Shown: positions 16,327 through 26,197, counted from the first letter of the stretch. The stretch: 64,000 nucleotides of DNA from Bacillus sp. V2I10 (GCF_030817055.1 NZ_JAUSYV010000002.1:248001-312000); one strand, 5' to 3'. The notes: generated from the sequence alone by a model not told the origin. A program made the numbers and translations.

Positions 16327-18951
16327 CTACACCCATAAGTCATCGTTGCTGATGACTTTTTTTGTCTCATCAGTTTTTTTCTCTTTCTGCGCGTCTTCCT
16401 TTTCACTTGAAGATTCCTGAGAATCTAAGTGCTGAGAACCATGAATTATATTTTTCTCTTCTGGTTGCAACACTTGTTCAGCTCGACCATGAGTTTTATC
16501 ATGATCTCTTGATAGAAGATTTAATTGATTATTTTCTATGTCTTTGCTATCTGTATTTTGCAAAGGACCTTCTATTGTTCCAGCGACCTTGTCTATCAGG
16601 CAATTAGGCTGACTGGTATCTTGTACACCTTCTTCAGCAAGGTACAATTCATATGTTGCTTTTTCTTCGTCTTCCATTTGTTTCTCTTTAAACTGGAATC
16701 CTAAAGTAGTCTGCCTTTCAATTTCCATGGCGTCTGCAATTGTTATTTTCTTTAGTTCTGAAATTGAATCTGCGTACAAGGCAGGCCCAGGTGCCTTCAT
16801 ACGAATTAAGAATGGCCGGGTTCTTTCATTTCCAACCTGCATTCTCATATACGCACTATAAGGCTCGATTTGCAGATAATCTGTTTCTTGAAGTACTTCT
16901 GATGACATGGAGCGATTCACATATTGAGCGTCATCAGGTTCTCCTAACCGAAAAGAAACAAATGTTCCGAAGTTTCTGAATATAGCAGACGCAACTTCTC
17001 TCGGCAATTGATCTTTGATTCCCTGCATGCCTAAAATGATAGATGTTTTGTATTTTCTAAGCTCCGATGCAAAAGACTCAATCGCATCTATGCTGTGTTC
17101 CATCAGGGTTGGAGCCTCGTCTACCATTACAAAATGATAAGGAAGTTTGTGACGCTCCGAGACAGGAGTGTCTGCCCTGCTTTTCCCGGCAAGTTCTGCA
17201 TACGTCAAACACATAGAACCGATAAGCTTCTTCTCGTCACTTGTTAGCTCGGATAAATCAAGCAGATTGATCATTCCCTGATCCATGCTTTCACGGAAGC
17301 GCAGTCCGTTCGTTTTAGCACGAAGCATTTTCCCCAACACGCCTGACAAGGTGATTTTCCGCAGCTTATTGAGTGTTGAATTCGTTTTTGCCTGCAGTTC
17401 ACGATCTTGAAGCCCCTGCAGGTTTGCAAAATACAGATAAAGATCATTCTCGATAGGGTCATCACGATTTAGGCGTTCCAGGACATTTTCCCGGTAGTCA
17501 GGATCACTGAGCAGCCTTTGCAAATTCGGAAGACTCGCTTCACCTAACCTCTGCAGAACAATTCCGCCATTTAAGAAATTATCATCAATATTTGGACCCC
17601 AAAAATCCTTCCAGGTCCTTTTTAATACATCCGCAACCGTCTGGGCAATTTTATCTTCTGCCGTGGCAAAATCAACATCATAGACGTTAAAAGGAATCTC
17701 GCCTTCTGAAAACTTAATGTATCTGACAAGATGCTGTTTTTCCGGCGGAATCCTTGCTGCAATATCCTGACACAAGTCACCATGCGGATCAATGATAGTT
17801 CCACCTATTGTTGTGCCGGCACCTTCAAGATTGATTAAATCTTCAACCAGGTTATACAATGCTGTCGATTTCCCCATTCCCGACATCCCAATAAAAGCAG
17901 CATGGTAACGCAAGGTTGAAAGATCAAACATGACATCCGTCTGCTTACCATGATAACAGTGTTCTCCTAGACGAACAGATAAAGAAGGATCAAACACTAA
18001 ATTCTTTAATTCTTTCGGAAGTGGCGTAGAGCGCATTTTCAACCGATTAAGTTTATTGCTGCGAACTCTTTCGCTTGGAAGCCGCATTATAGCAGCCATC
18101 TCTTCAGAACCTAAAATCACTCGCTTCTTCATAGGCTCAATCGGATATATACGATTCTTATACTCCCAGCGAAACAATGGCCGAATCGTACGGAACCACC
18201 ACCATTCACGTCCCTTTAATTGATTTAACCGTCCACTTGAAAAAGTACCGATAAACCCTTTAGCACTCTTAATCAGCTCTTTTGAATCTCGTTTGTCTCT
18301 TCCAAATGCAACAACCTTAACCCCAATTCTGGAAAGAACTCTGGTTGCCTTTCCTTCTATTGCTGATAAGTACAGTTCATTATCCTTCTCGAGCGTCTCA
18401 TCATACTCACCCTGTTTATGAAACTGGCGGACAATTCCCCGAAAGCTCCTTTCAGTGCGATACGCAGGCTGCACAAGAAATTGCATGTGAATCTCCTGGC
18501 CTTCTTCTAAACCATCTAGAAACTCTACAATTTCAGCCTGAGTATCAACTACTTCGTTATGATACGTTTTTATAGGGATCGTCCAATGACTTTCGGTGAA
18601 TAGCTTAGTACCCGCGTGAGGGCGGCTAAAATCAATGGAGTAATGATCGGCCTCCACAATTTCAACATCCGAATGTTCGGCATAAAACTTAGCTTTAAAC
18701 GCTCTGCCAATATGTTCATCTGGCACCCATACAAAATACCGGATCTCATCTTTCGTAGCAGCAATCTCCCAGCTGATCCATTCCTGCTTAACCCATCGGC
18801 GGTACCACGGGCGCGTCAAAAAACTTAGCATCGTTGTCCAGGCTGTCTCATCCTTAAAATACAAAATCTTAGCATCCATCGTTGTCCTTAACTCATAAAC
18901 CTTACCTTCTCTCGGAATCAAAAACGGCAACAAATGAAACCTCACACCCAT
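16327..18951 (-). CDS. Type IV coupling ATPase (VirD4/TraG/HerA-like)
   Basis: The protein is 874 residues with a large N-terminal region, Walker A GMSGMGKST near residue 355, the downstream GGTIIDPHGDLCQDI and Walker B FVMVDEAPTLME near 575. A GMQGIKDQLP sensor-like segment follows, then a long hydrophilic Q/E/D-rich tail (about 730-874). This matches the AAA-type DNA pumping domains of coupling proteins. The N-terminus lacks an obvious pair of membrane helices, so it may dock differently from VirD4. GAAGGGGTGA precedes the start. It is the first gene of the leftward conjugation operon. Confidence 0.85.
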   Translation of the reverse strand: MGVRFHLLPFLIPREGKVYELRTTMDAKILYFKDETAWTTMLSFLTRPWYRRWVKQEWISWEIAATKDEIRYFVWVPDEHIGRAFKAKFYAEHSDVEIVEADHYSIDFSRPHAGTKLFTESHWTIPIKTYHNEVVDTQAEIVEFLDGLEEGQEIHMQFLVQPAYRTERSFRGIVRQFHKQGEYDETLEKDNELYLSAIEGKATRVLSRIGVKVVAFGRDKRDSKELIKSAKGFIGTFSSGRLNQLKGREWWWFRTIRPLFRWEYKNRIYPIEPMKKRVILGSEEMAAIMRLPSERVRSNKLNRLKMRSTPLPKELKNLVFDPSLSVRLGEHCYHGKQTDVMFDLSTLRYHAAFIGMSGMGKSTALYNLVEDLINLEGAGTTIGGTIIDPHGDLCQDIAARIPPEKQHLVRYIKFSEGEIPFNVYDVDFATAEDKIAQTVADVLKRTWKDFWGPNIDDNFLNGGIVLQRLGEASLPNLQRLLSDPDYRENVLERLNRDDPIENDLYLYFANLQGLQDRELQAKTNSTLNKLRKITLSGVLGKMLRAKTNGLRFRESMDQGMINLLDLSELTSDEKKLIGSMCLTYAELAGKSRADTPVSERHKLPYHFVMVDEAPTLMEHSIDAIESFASELRKYKTSIILGMQGIKDQLPREVASAIFRNFGTFVSFRLGEPDDAQYVNRSMSSEVLQETDYLQIEPYSAYMRMQVGNERTRPFLIRMKAPGPALYADSISELKKITIADAMEIERQTTLGFQFKEKQMEDEEKATYELYLAEEGVQDTSQPNCLIDKVAGTIEGPLQNTDSKDIENNQLNLLSRDHDKTHGRAEQVLQPEEKNIIHGSQHLDSQESSSEKEDAQKEKKTDETKKVISNDDLWV

Positions 18952-19070
18952 TCACCCCTTCAAAACCAAACTGAAAAGTTTCTCAATTAATACAACAATT
19001 TCTCATTTGTACTCTTCTCATCAAACTAACCAAAACCCACTTCTCCTAAATCATACTCCGATCCATCTCT

Positions 19071-19277
19071 CTTGAACTTACTCTTGCTGCACTTGAACTT
19101 AACTCTCTTACTCTCTTGAACTACCTCCCTTGAACTTACACTCACTCACTTACTACCCACACTCTCTACCTCTCTCTCCCCTCCTCCTTACTACTACACT
19201 TACTTACTCTCTTACTCTTACTCTCTCACATACACACTACTCACCACCACACCTTACACACTATATTCATTTAAAAT
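19071..19277 (-). promoter_or_regulatory. G-free (C-free on the transcribed strand) leader with TAAGTTCAAG repeats
   Basis: From 19133 to 19277 there are 145 consecutive plus-strand bases without a single G, so an RNA made leftward toward the coupling-protein gene would lack C over this stretch. Next to it lie four copies of CTTGAACT(T/A) at 19071, 19092, 19115 and 19129 (TAAGTTCAAG on the minus strand). The extreme strand bias and repeats are seen directly; a role as unstructured leader, R-loop site or transfer origin is inference. Confidence 0.6.
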
Positions 19278-19301
19278 GGGTAAGTGGATTAGTTATCTAA
19301 G

Positions 19302-19358
19302 GTCCTGATAAATGGTCACGGAATAATTCTCCATCATGCCGTGACCATTTATCAGGAC
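19302..19358. repeat. Perfect 20-bp inverted repeat, candidate transfer or single-strand origin
   Basis: GTCCTGATAAATGGTCACGG (19302-19321) is repeated exactly inverted at 19339-19358, around a 17-base loop. There is no T-run after either arm, so it is not a typical terminator. It sits between the primase and coupling-protein genes, a common place for an origin of transfer. Function is not shown by sequence alone. Confidence 0.6.
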
Positions 19359-19860
19359 TGCACATGACTTTCCGGGCATTAATAGTTGTATTAGATGTTG
19401 TATATAGAAATAACAGCTTTTACTACAGTAATTACAAGAGTTTTTACTACTTAATACTACCATTATGGTAAATATATGGAAAGAGACTTTCTTCCTGTTT
19501 AGAGATCAAATGTTCTTATTTTGATGTTTACTTTATGAAATTTATCCCAATAACTTTTCACATCAAATGAACATTATGAACTTATAACTAATACTGAGCT
19601 GAAAAATCTCCGGACTCAAGTAAATCTCCAATATAAAATACCTTACCTTCTTCAAACTTAATTTTAATTCAATACCCAAAAGATATAAGTCCTGTGACAT
19701 ACCAAAATAGTAAATAAAATAGAGAATAACTTAAGAAGTAATTTGTAATTATTACAATATAATTTGTTCTTAAAAGTAGCTTGGTAGCTGCATAACACGA
19801 AACAGCATAGTCTAACAGCAGGAGAGTATAGATATGTATTGGCAGACTGGCTTATTATTT
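19359..19860. other. AT-rich gap with no gene recognised
   Basis: No plausible coding frame or RNA gene was found between the inverted repeat and the end of the primase gene. A short region at 19440-19760 is AT-rich. No clear terminator for the primase gene was seen. Confidence 0.5.
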
Positions 19861-21417
19861 TCAGCTTGTATTCTTGATCGGAGGAAGTTGCCCAGAATCA
19901 TTAAATATATCTATCTCTTCCTGTGATGAAAACGGTGTGTCAAACATGTTTATTACTAGCTGTATCTCTCTCTTTATAGTAGATACCTTGTCGATTAAAG
20001 GTGCAGCTGCTGATTGGTTATGGTTTATTTGCTTTTTGCGCATATGGAGCAAACCTTTAAGTAGCATACTCCTGCTGCTGACTTTTGTAACAGCCGCGCG
20101 CCCCCGGCCAACGGTTCTTTTAATAATCCTGTTTGAGCGTTTGAGCACTTCTTTTAGGGATGAAACCGCCATACCAAACGTTTCTGCAAGCATAGCTAAA
20201 GAACCCTCTAGAAACGGCATTTCTGGGCTTTTATGCTTCTCTATGTATCTTAGAATATCTTCTTCCCATTCATCATAATGGGAGCGTTCTCTCTCTTCAC
20301 GATCCTTTTTGAATTTATACCAGCCCTCTTTCCCTTGAAACCTGGCAGTTCCATCTGTCCATAGCTCTAGCAGACCTTCTACATAAGAGCGCTTTACACC
20401 CTTATATTTTCCTGAGTATGCACTTTTTAATGTTTTCTCAAACTCAACTTTGCTTAAAGGATTCTCTAAAAAGCTGTTGAATTGATCGAGTTCATCATAA
20501 GCCACGTCAAAAGAACGCTCACTTGCATAATTGGCAAGGGCTAGAGTCATTAAAGCATTATTCCGGCTGGCACTGTTATGACCTTTTTCAATATAAGTTG
20601 CATGGATTAAGGCTTTATACCAATCTGAGGAGCAAAGATCAATTGATGAAGAGTTATTATAGACAACACGAAGAAACTTCCTTCTTTCTTGTTCCTCAAA
20701 ACTTTTTGACCAAGAAAGAAGCAGGCTTGTGTTAGCTGATTGTTCATAAAAATCTAGAATATTGTCTTCTTTAGGAATCCGATAAAAGCCAAATGGGACA
20801 CAGTTCATATCGATCGGAACATATTTGCATAAGGCTTTGCGAATGTTATCAGATAGGCGTTCTGCTACTCTCAAAGACTTGTATTCATTTTGCCTATGTA
20901 CATAAAAAGGCGTTTCTAAAACAAAAAAGCATTGATAACCTCTTGGTGTCTCAAGCAGAAGGTTTGGCCTGGGGAGTTTTAGTTCTTCGCAGCCTAAATA
21001 TAATCCGTAAAGATCCACTTCTTTTGTATCTATATCAAAACCAATCACATTAATTTGCTTTAAATTTTCGCGCTTATGACCCTTGATGATTCGTTTTTTG
21101 AAATCATAATAGGCACCGCCGCGATAAGTGTTTGGCGTCCAATGAGATAATTGCTGATACTTCTCCCCTAATGTTTCATATGAAGTTACTACATAACCTT
21201 TGCCCTCAATGAGATCATCTTTTGTTGGAGACACAAATACCGCACCTTTACGGTACGGATTATTTTTTTCGGTTTTCTGATAAACTGTTATTCTATCTAA
21301 AGGGGCACGGGACCCCTTCTTTTTGTATAGCAGCAGGCTGTTATGGGTCATGAATTGCATGATTTCAGCTGGTGAAACCACACTCTTTGTCATTCTATTA
21401 ACTTCATGTTCTCCCAT
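19861..21417 (-). CDS. PrimPol-like primase (AEP superfamily) with a primase C-terminal domain
   Basis: ATG at 21417 has GAGGGTG seven bases upstream and gives 518 residues. The acidic motif GFDIDTKEVD (about 126-135) fits the catalytic DxD of archaeo-eukaryotic primases, and the region HNSASRNNALMTLALANYAS onward fits a primase C-terminal helical domain. A basic C-terminal region follows. Such proteins are replication primases of plasmids and integrative elements. The gene diverges from the putative initiator across the iteron region, so the three probably form one replicon. Confidence 0.75.
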   Translation of the reverse strand: MGEHEVNRMTKSVVSPAEIMQFMTHNSLLLYKKKGSRAPLDRITVYQKTEKNNPYRKGAVFVSPTKDDLIEGKGYVVTSYETLGEKYQQLSHWTPNTYRGGAYYDFKKRIIKGHKRENLKQINVIGFDIDTKEVDLYGLYLGCEELKLPRPNLLLETPRGYQCFFVLETPFYVHRQNEYKSLRVAERLSDNIRKALCKYVPIDMNCVPFGFYRIPKEDNILDFYEQSANTSLLLSWSKSFEEQERRKFLRVVYNNSSSIDLCSSDWYKALIHATYIEKGHNSASRNNALMTLALANYASERSFDVAYDELDQFNSFLENPLSKVEFEKTLKSAYSGKYKGVKRSYVEGLLELWTDGTARFQGKEGWYKFKKDREERERSHYDEWEEDILRYIEKHKSPEMPFLEGSLAMLAETFGMAVSSLKEVLKRSNRIIKRTVGRGRAAVTKVSSRSMLLKGLLHMRKKQINHNQSAAAPLIDKVSTIKREIQLVINMFDTPFSSQEEIDIFNDSGQLPPIKNTS

Positions 21418-21508
21418 CTTTAACACCCTCTTAAGTTTCTTAAATTTATTGGAATATTTTGCTGTAATAAGTATATCGAAATCGAATTTTGTAAAAGTGC
21501 GCTCTCTA

Positions 21509-22446
21509 AGCAAAATGCACCAAAATTAAAAACACCCTTGGAGCTTAGAGCCCCAAGGGATTGAAAAAAAGTTTTATTTTTTTTGTTATGCAGGTTTCGC
21601 TCAACTTTTGCACCATTTTTACATCAAATGCACCAATTATATATATATATCAACTTTCAAAAGAAGAGATAGAAAAGCTTACTCTATCAATCGATTAGTA
21701 GAAATTTGACTATGAAAATTCTATACAAGTTCCGCTCACTTTACACAGAGCATGGTGCATTTTTTCTATACAGGTTCCGCCTAAAATCCTCAAAAGACGC
21801 CACTTTTTTTACCATTTTAAATAGATTTTTCTCATGTATTTAAGGTAAAGACTGATTTTTAGTGTTGTTTTTGCTATACAGGTTCCGCTCAAATTGACGA
21901 AACTACATAAAGATTGGTGCATAATATACGAATTTTTGTACACAGGTTCCGCTCAAACGTACAGTTTGGATCATTTCTAAATACGAATTGACCAAATCCT
22001 GGGAGCTATCTGAGCAGTAATTGCCTGTTAAACGAACTAAAAAGACTATTGGTGCATTTTCTGAATGTATACACCATGTATTCTTTTGAGTCTTCACTGA
22101 TTATCCAATAAATCTTTAAGTGTGTTTGCACAATGGCGGAACTTGTATGGTAAATGGTGCATTTTTTTTATTAATACCATTAAGAAAAATTATAGTTTTC
22201 TAAAAAACCATTATATATGGTAATAACTGTTATAAATAAGTCGTATTGGTGCATTTCACTCTTACTTTTCGGAACCTGTATGGTATTTGGTGCATTTTAT
22301 ATACAAAAAGGATTTTTTCCTTGCTATAATACTAGTCAAGTGGTGCATTTTCTTTAAATTGATTGAGTTACTTATATTGATTCGACTGGTTCTTTATTAG
22401 TTATTATACAAAGTAAGTATACATATAAATTTTACTGGTGCATTTT
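21509..22446. other. Iteron-rich candidate replication origin
   Basis: Two repeat families fill the gap between the divergent primase and initiator genes. Family A, TACAGGTTCCGCTCA-like, occurs rightward near 21589, 21722, 21766, 21875 and 21939, and inverted at 22134 and 22270. Family B, TGGTGCATTTT, occurs rightward near 21751, 21913, 22049, 22153, 22246, 22287, 22341 and 22436, and inverted near 21509, 21609 and 21626. The rest is very AT-rich. The last B copy overlaps the initiator leader, which suggests autoregulation. Iterons beside a replication gene are a classic theta-origin layout. Confidence 0.8.
21535..21559 (-). terminator. Possible attenuator in the primase leader
   Basis: CCCTTGG and CCAAGGG form a 7-bp stem; on the minus strand it is followed by GTGTTTTTAATTTT. 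It lies about 120 bases before the primase start and could end leader transcripts early. Confidence 0.4.
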
Positions 22447-22509
22447 ATCAAGGTTTTTCAATTTATACTTTTGGTCTTACAGCATTTAAGAGAAAGGATG
22501 CTTCTTTTA

Positions 22510-24351
22510 ATGAATTATGAAGACATATCAGACCGTTTAATCCTGAACTATGAATTATTAAAGATTGTTATATTCGAAGAATCAAAGTACTTATTTGAAG
22601 ATCGGCCATATATTTTGGAAGATTGGAAAAAGGAAGCTTATATAATGAGTGATGAAGAGTTTAGAAGGCAAGCTCCCTGTGAAAAGATGAGGCCAAGCTT
22701 CCGAGCATTATTCTTCCTATTTACTCAAACATTGTATTCTGAAAAACATATAACAAAGAAGATGATTAAAGATGCGGTGGCTAAGTATAAAGAAACCATC
22801 AAGATACTTTTAGCCGGCCATTTCATAAATGAATATCCTAATGATGAAATAAAACGCAGTGTGAACGAAGAAAAAATAGATGAAGCGTTAAACCGTGATT
22901 ATATTTATGGAAGCATGGATATGGACTATCATTTAATGAGAGACATCGTTACGAAGAAAAAAGAGTTTAAAGAAAGCGAGACGGGTCACTTGGCAACTGA
23001 GATTATAGACAACCGCGGAAAAGTGAAAGGGCTGGCAGAACTCAGACCCTATGAATCACATGTTACTGAAGTAACCTCAGAGCAGCAGGCCATGTGGCTT
23101 GAAATGATTGGTTCTACAATAAACTCTTTAGATGAAATGACAGCTGACCTTTTTGATCTTATTACATATTTATGGATGGTAACCCCTAAAAGCATCGACG
23201 GCTATGTCGAGTTTCACAGCAATGATGCATTGCGACTAAGGAACTTAAAAAAGCGGACATCTAACGGCAGAGAGCTAGACTTCCGCGAAGAAGATCGGTT
23301 CAACATTATGAAACGAGTAGCTGCACTTTCAAGTATTTGGATTTCTCTGGGAGATCAAAAGGTAAAAGTGTTAAATACTCAGGAGATGAAAGAAAACGAA
23401 CTCTATAACTTTAAAGATTTCCAAAGAATGTTTGAAATCGGAAAAATCAGAGTAGCCTATGATAAAAAGTCTGGCGAAGCAAAAGGAATCTATGCGGTTC
23501 AAGTTAAACCCACTTCTATTCTTACTCCTTACCTGGTGGGACCTAACCGATCTATCGGCTTATTGGACCTTAAAGTATTTCAATACAGCCATTATACACA
23601 GAGGGAACAAAAGCGATTAACAAGGTATTTGAACCTGCAGTGGAAAATCCGAACGATTAAACGTTCGCTGCAACAGCCATTTAAAGTTGCTACATTGCTT
23701 AAAGTAATGGATATTTCATCCCGTTACAATGGTGTTCAAGTAAGGGATAAATTTGAAACGGTATTGGATGAGCTTCAAAAAGATGATGTAATAAAAAGAT
23801 GGGGATACACTGAAGAGATTCAGGAAGAGAAAGTTGGCAAAAAGGGATGGTTTAAAAACTATTGGACCAAATTAAGCGTTCTCCTTTTGCCGACTGATAT
23901 CGTGATACAAGAAAACCAAAAAAACCTTTTGGCTGATACGAGCTATAGTATAGAGGAAAAAATTATGAATAGCATGTTTCAAATGAATAAGGAAAATGCG
24001 GCAACTCCTTCAGCTGAACTTTCTTTTTCTCACATTTCAGAACTTGTACAAAATGAAACAGCAGCAGGTGTAGACACTGAAATTTCGATGAACAAATCAG
24101 ATCGCGAACCTATGCAGCAAGCATTCAAGTTCAATGAAAATATTGATGAGGATAAAGAAATTACCCTTTCCCCAGAGGCAATGAAAGAAATGATAGACAC
24201 CCTGAATGTGAGTATTCGCCAGACTGCACTGGATATAGGCATCTCTCACTCCACCCTCTCTCGTTATATCAGGAAAGAGAATAAGCGACAGAATAAAAAC
24301 AATGACCAGAAAATGCTAAATTGGTTGAAGGAAAAATCAATAAAACTCTAA
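22510..24351 (+). CDS. Putative plasmid replication initiator with a C-terminal helix-turn-helix
   Basis: ATG at 22510 follows AAAGG with a 12-base gap and gives 613 residues starting MNYEDISDRLILNYELL; an in-frame ATG at 22498 is possible. The N-terminal and middle parts are unrecognised but alpha-helical and charged. The C-terminus has a clear helix-turn-helix (SIRQTALDIGISHSTLSRYIR, about 565-590). Position next to the iterons, divergent from the primase, and a terminator directly at its stop support a replication or partition initiator role. The precise family is not identified. Confidence 0.6.
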   Translation: MNYEDISDRLILNYELLKIVIFEESKYLFEDRPYILEDWKKEAYIMSDEEFRRQAPCEKMRPSFRALFFLFTQTLYSEKHITKKMIKDAVAKYKETIKILLAGHFINEYPNDEIKRSVNEEKIDEALNRDYIYGSMDMDYHLMRDIVTKKKEFKESETGHLATEIIDNRGKVKGLAELRPYESHVTEVTSEQQAMWLEMIGSTINSLDEMTADLFDLITYLWMVTPKSIDGYVEFHSNDALRLRNLKKRTSNGRELDFREEDRFNIMKRVAALSSIWISLGDQKVKVLNTQEMKENELYNFKDFQRMFEIGKIRVAYDKKSGEAKGIYAVQVKPTSILTPYLVGPNRSIGLLDLKVFQYSHYTQREQKRLTRYLNLQWKIRTIKRSLQQPFKVATLLKVMDISSRYNGVQVRDKFETVLDELQKDDVIKRWGYTEEIQEEKVGKKGWFKNYWTKLSVLLLPTDIVIQENQKNLLADTSYSIEEKIMNSMFQMNKENAATPSAELSFSHISELVQNETAAGVDTEISMNKSDREPMQQAFKFNENIDEDKEITLSPEAMKEMIDTLNVSIRQTALDIGISHSTLSRYIRKENKRQNKNNDQKMLNWLKEKSIKL

Positions 24352-24380
24352 CCTATAAAATGGTTAGAGTTTTCTGTTTT
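24342..24380 (+). terminator. Rho-independent terminator of the initiator gene
   Basis: AAAACTCTAACC pairs with GGTTAGAGTTTT around TATAAAAT, followed by CTGTTTTTTT. The stop codon of the initiator lies within the left arm. Confidence 0.85.
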
Positions 24381-24498
24381 TTTAAAACTTATTCGGTGCT
24401 GGCAACTACAACTATGATGATGTATATATTAACATATATATAGACATATGTTATAGCAAATAAAACAACATATACAACATTTTTAAAGTTAATAAAAT

Positions 24499-24624
24499 TT
24501 AAGCCAAACACTTTGATAAATGTTGCTTAATAATTGTTTGATCTTGTTCTGATAATCTTGATAAATGAACAATAAAAAAAGCGTATTCCGACAAATAAAT
24601 ACTACCCTCTGCAAAATGACTCAT
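24499..24624 (-). CDS. Small 41-residue protein, unknown function
   Basis: An ATG preceded by GAGGACAAAATAAAG opens a 41-residue frame (MSHFAEGSIYLSEYAFFIVH then a helical LSRLSEQDQTIIKQHLSKCLA). The second half resembles a short amphipathic helix pair. No family recognised and no terminator seen, so it is a tentative call. Confidence 0.35.
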   Translation of the reverse strand: MSHFAEGSIYLSEYAFFIVHLSRLSEQDQTIIKQHLSKCLA

Positions 24625-24756
24625 CTTTATTTTGTCCTCGTTTGAAATCTCATACAGTATACTTTTTTTTACTATCTATCATTAAAGTGCCTACTTGTTA
24701 ATTTCAGTTATATACTTAATAATATTTTTATTAAGAATAGAGAAAGGGGAGTTTTA

Positions 24757-25365
24757 TTGCAACAAGGAGTATCAGTAGCAGAATATGATCTTCATACCAT
24801 AAATTCTATCTAAGAATTTGCGGAGCAAGTGGACCATTATATGAAAACAGCAGAAGAATTTGGATCTGATTTTGTGCTTTTCCCTGAGTTTTTACAATTC
24901 ACCTTATGTCTATAGGAGATGCAGAGGTAATTGCTTTGACGATAGATTATTTACCGTAATAAAAGAAACAATACTTAGAGTTACTTAAGAAGATCTTGTA
25001 TGAAAAGCAGGGATGCATATTATTGACGGTACGCATGTCATTAAAAAAAGGCCGCTATATAATGTAGCTCACTTATTTTATTCGTATGAAGAGTGTCTTA
25101 ACAGGCAAAGCTTCATATTCCACCAACAGAAGTATATGAGTGGCATATAATTACACTGGTACTGTAGGTTTACTTTCAACTGTTGACTTTATGAGAAGGA
25201 AACTTTGGTCAAGCAGCTGTTATTACGCCAAAAAATGATATACTTTTTCATCCGAAAGGGATAGCAGTTGAAGGTGAAATCAATCAGCCGGGAAGATGCC
25301 GGGATGTAGCCATCATTCTTGTAACTTGTAACCAGAACACTATATTTATCGTGTCCTAAAGGGAA
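24757..25365 (+). pseudogene. Carbon-nitrogen hydrolase (nitrilase family) remnant
   Basis: A TTG start after GAAAGGGGAG leads into QQGVSVAEYDLHTINSI and then stops. Fragments in shifting frames read like a nitrilase: EFAEQVDHYMKTAEEFGSDF, VLFPEF, KQGCILL, TGTVGLLSTVDFYEKE and GEINQPG. At least five stops or frameshifts interrupt it. In Bacillus the intact gene is often followed by a GNAT gene, as here. The gene is clearly dead. Confidence 0.65.
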
Positions 25366-25525
25366 ATTTTTTAGATTCAGTTATCTCGCTTTTGCTACGC
25401 TGCGGAGACCGCCTGCCCGTATCGTTGTCAATTACATAGAGGACGAGAGAATCGTATCATAACAGCTCGTTAATAGAATTTAAAAATCCTATTAAAAATA
25501 AAAACAGAACAGAGGGGGAAAAAGG

Positions 25526-26197
25526 ATGGAGTTTAATAGAATAATCAGTATTAATGATCCATTGTTTAAATCAATGCATGAACTCATGAAGAAGGTTTTT
25601 CCTCCTGAGGAAGTGCTGGAATTCGATCTTTGGAAGGAGCCGCTTGAAGATCCGGGAATAAGAGTATTTGTTGCCGTTCACAATGGAGATGTTTTGGGTG
25701 CAACGGAATACCGATACTATGAGGATTTTAATGTTGCAATGACTGACTTTACAATTATCAGTCAGCCAGGCCTTGGAATTGGAGCATTTTTGGCTCAAAA
25801 ACGGTTGGCAGACCTTCAATCATTAGCAGCTGAAAACGGAAAAACCTTAACAGGTATGTTTGCAGAAATCTATGATCCCTATCAAGTAGAAAACTACGAG
25901 TTTGGCGGCGTTAAGCCTATGGATCCTTATGTGCGCCGCGAGGTACTGAGTCACCTTGGATACAAACGTCTGGACTTCACTTATGTCCATCCATCCTGGA
26001 ACAATGATGGCGAAGCGGTGACAGGACTTGATCTGGGTTTTCTTCCAATGACAGAAAATCTATATGAGCTAGAAGCAGATCTTATAGTACACTTTTTAAA
26101 ACGATATTATTCTGTGCTTCCAAATAAACCTCAGGCGTGGCTAGAAATGATTGAAAAATTGGAGACAAAAGAAAAAGTGGCACTGCTGCCATTATAA
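25526..26197 (+). CDS. GNAT-family N-acetyltransferase
   Basis: The gene has a strong site (AGAGGGGGAAAAAGG) before the ATG. The 223-residue protein shows a GNAT-like core: VFVAVHNGDVLGATEYRYY, then MTDFTIISQPGLGIGAFLAQKRLADL matching the acetyl-CoA loop region. It follows a dead nitrilase-family gene, so a former hydrolase-acetyltransferase pair has lost its first member. The substrate cannot be told. A terminator follows at 26266. Confidence 0.75.
   Translation: MEFNRIISINDPLFKSMHELMKKVFPPEEVLEFDLWKEPLEDPGIRVFVAVHNGDVLGATEYRYYEDFNVAMTDFTIISQPGLGIGAFLAQKRLADLQSLAAENGKTLTGMFAEIYDPYQVENYEFGGVKPMDPYVRREVLSHLGYKRLDFTYVHPSWNNDGEAVTGLDLGFLPMTENLYELEADLIVHFLKRYYSVLPNKPQAWLEMIEKLETKEKVALLPL

Noticed and set aside
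19071..19277. CRISPR array reading of the CTTGAACT repeats
   Set aside because: Copies are about 10 bp, irregularly spaced and have no spacer-like unique sequences of even size; no cas genes.
21541..22446. CRISPR array reading of the iteron region
   Set aside because: Repeats are short, uneven in spacing, occur in both orientations and lie beside replication genes.
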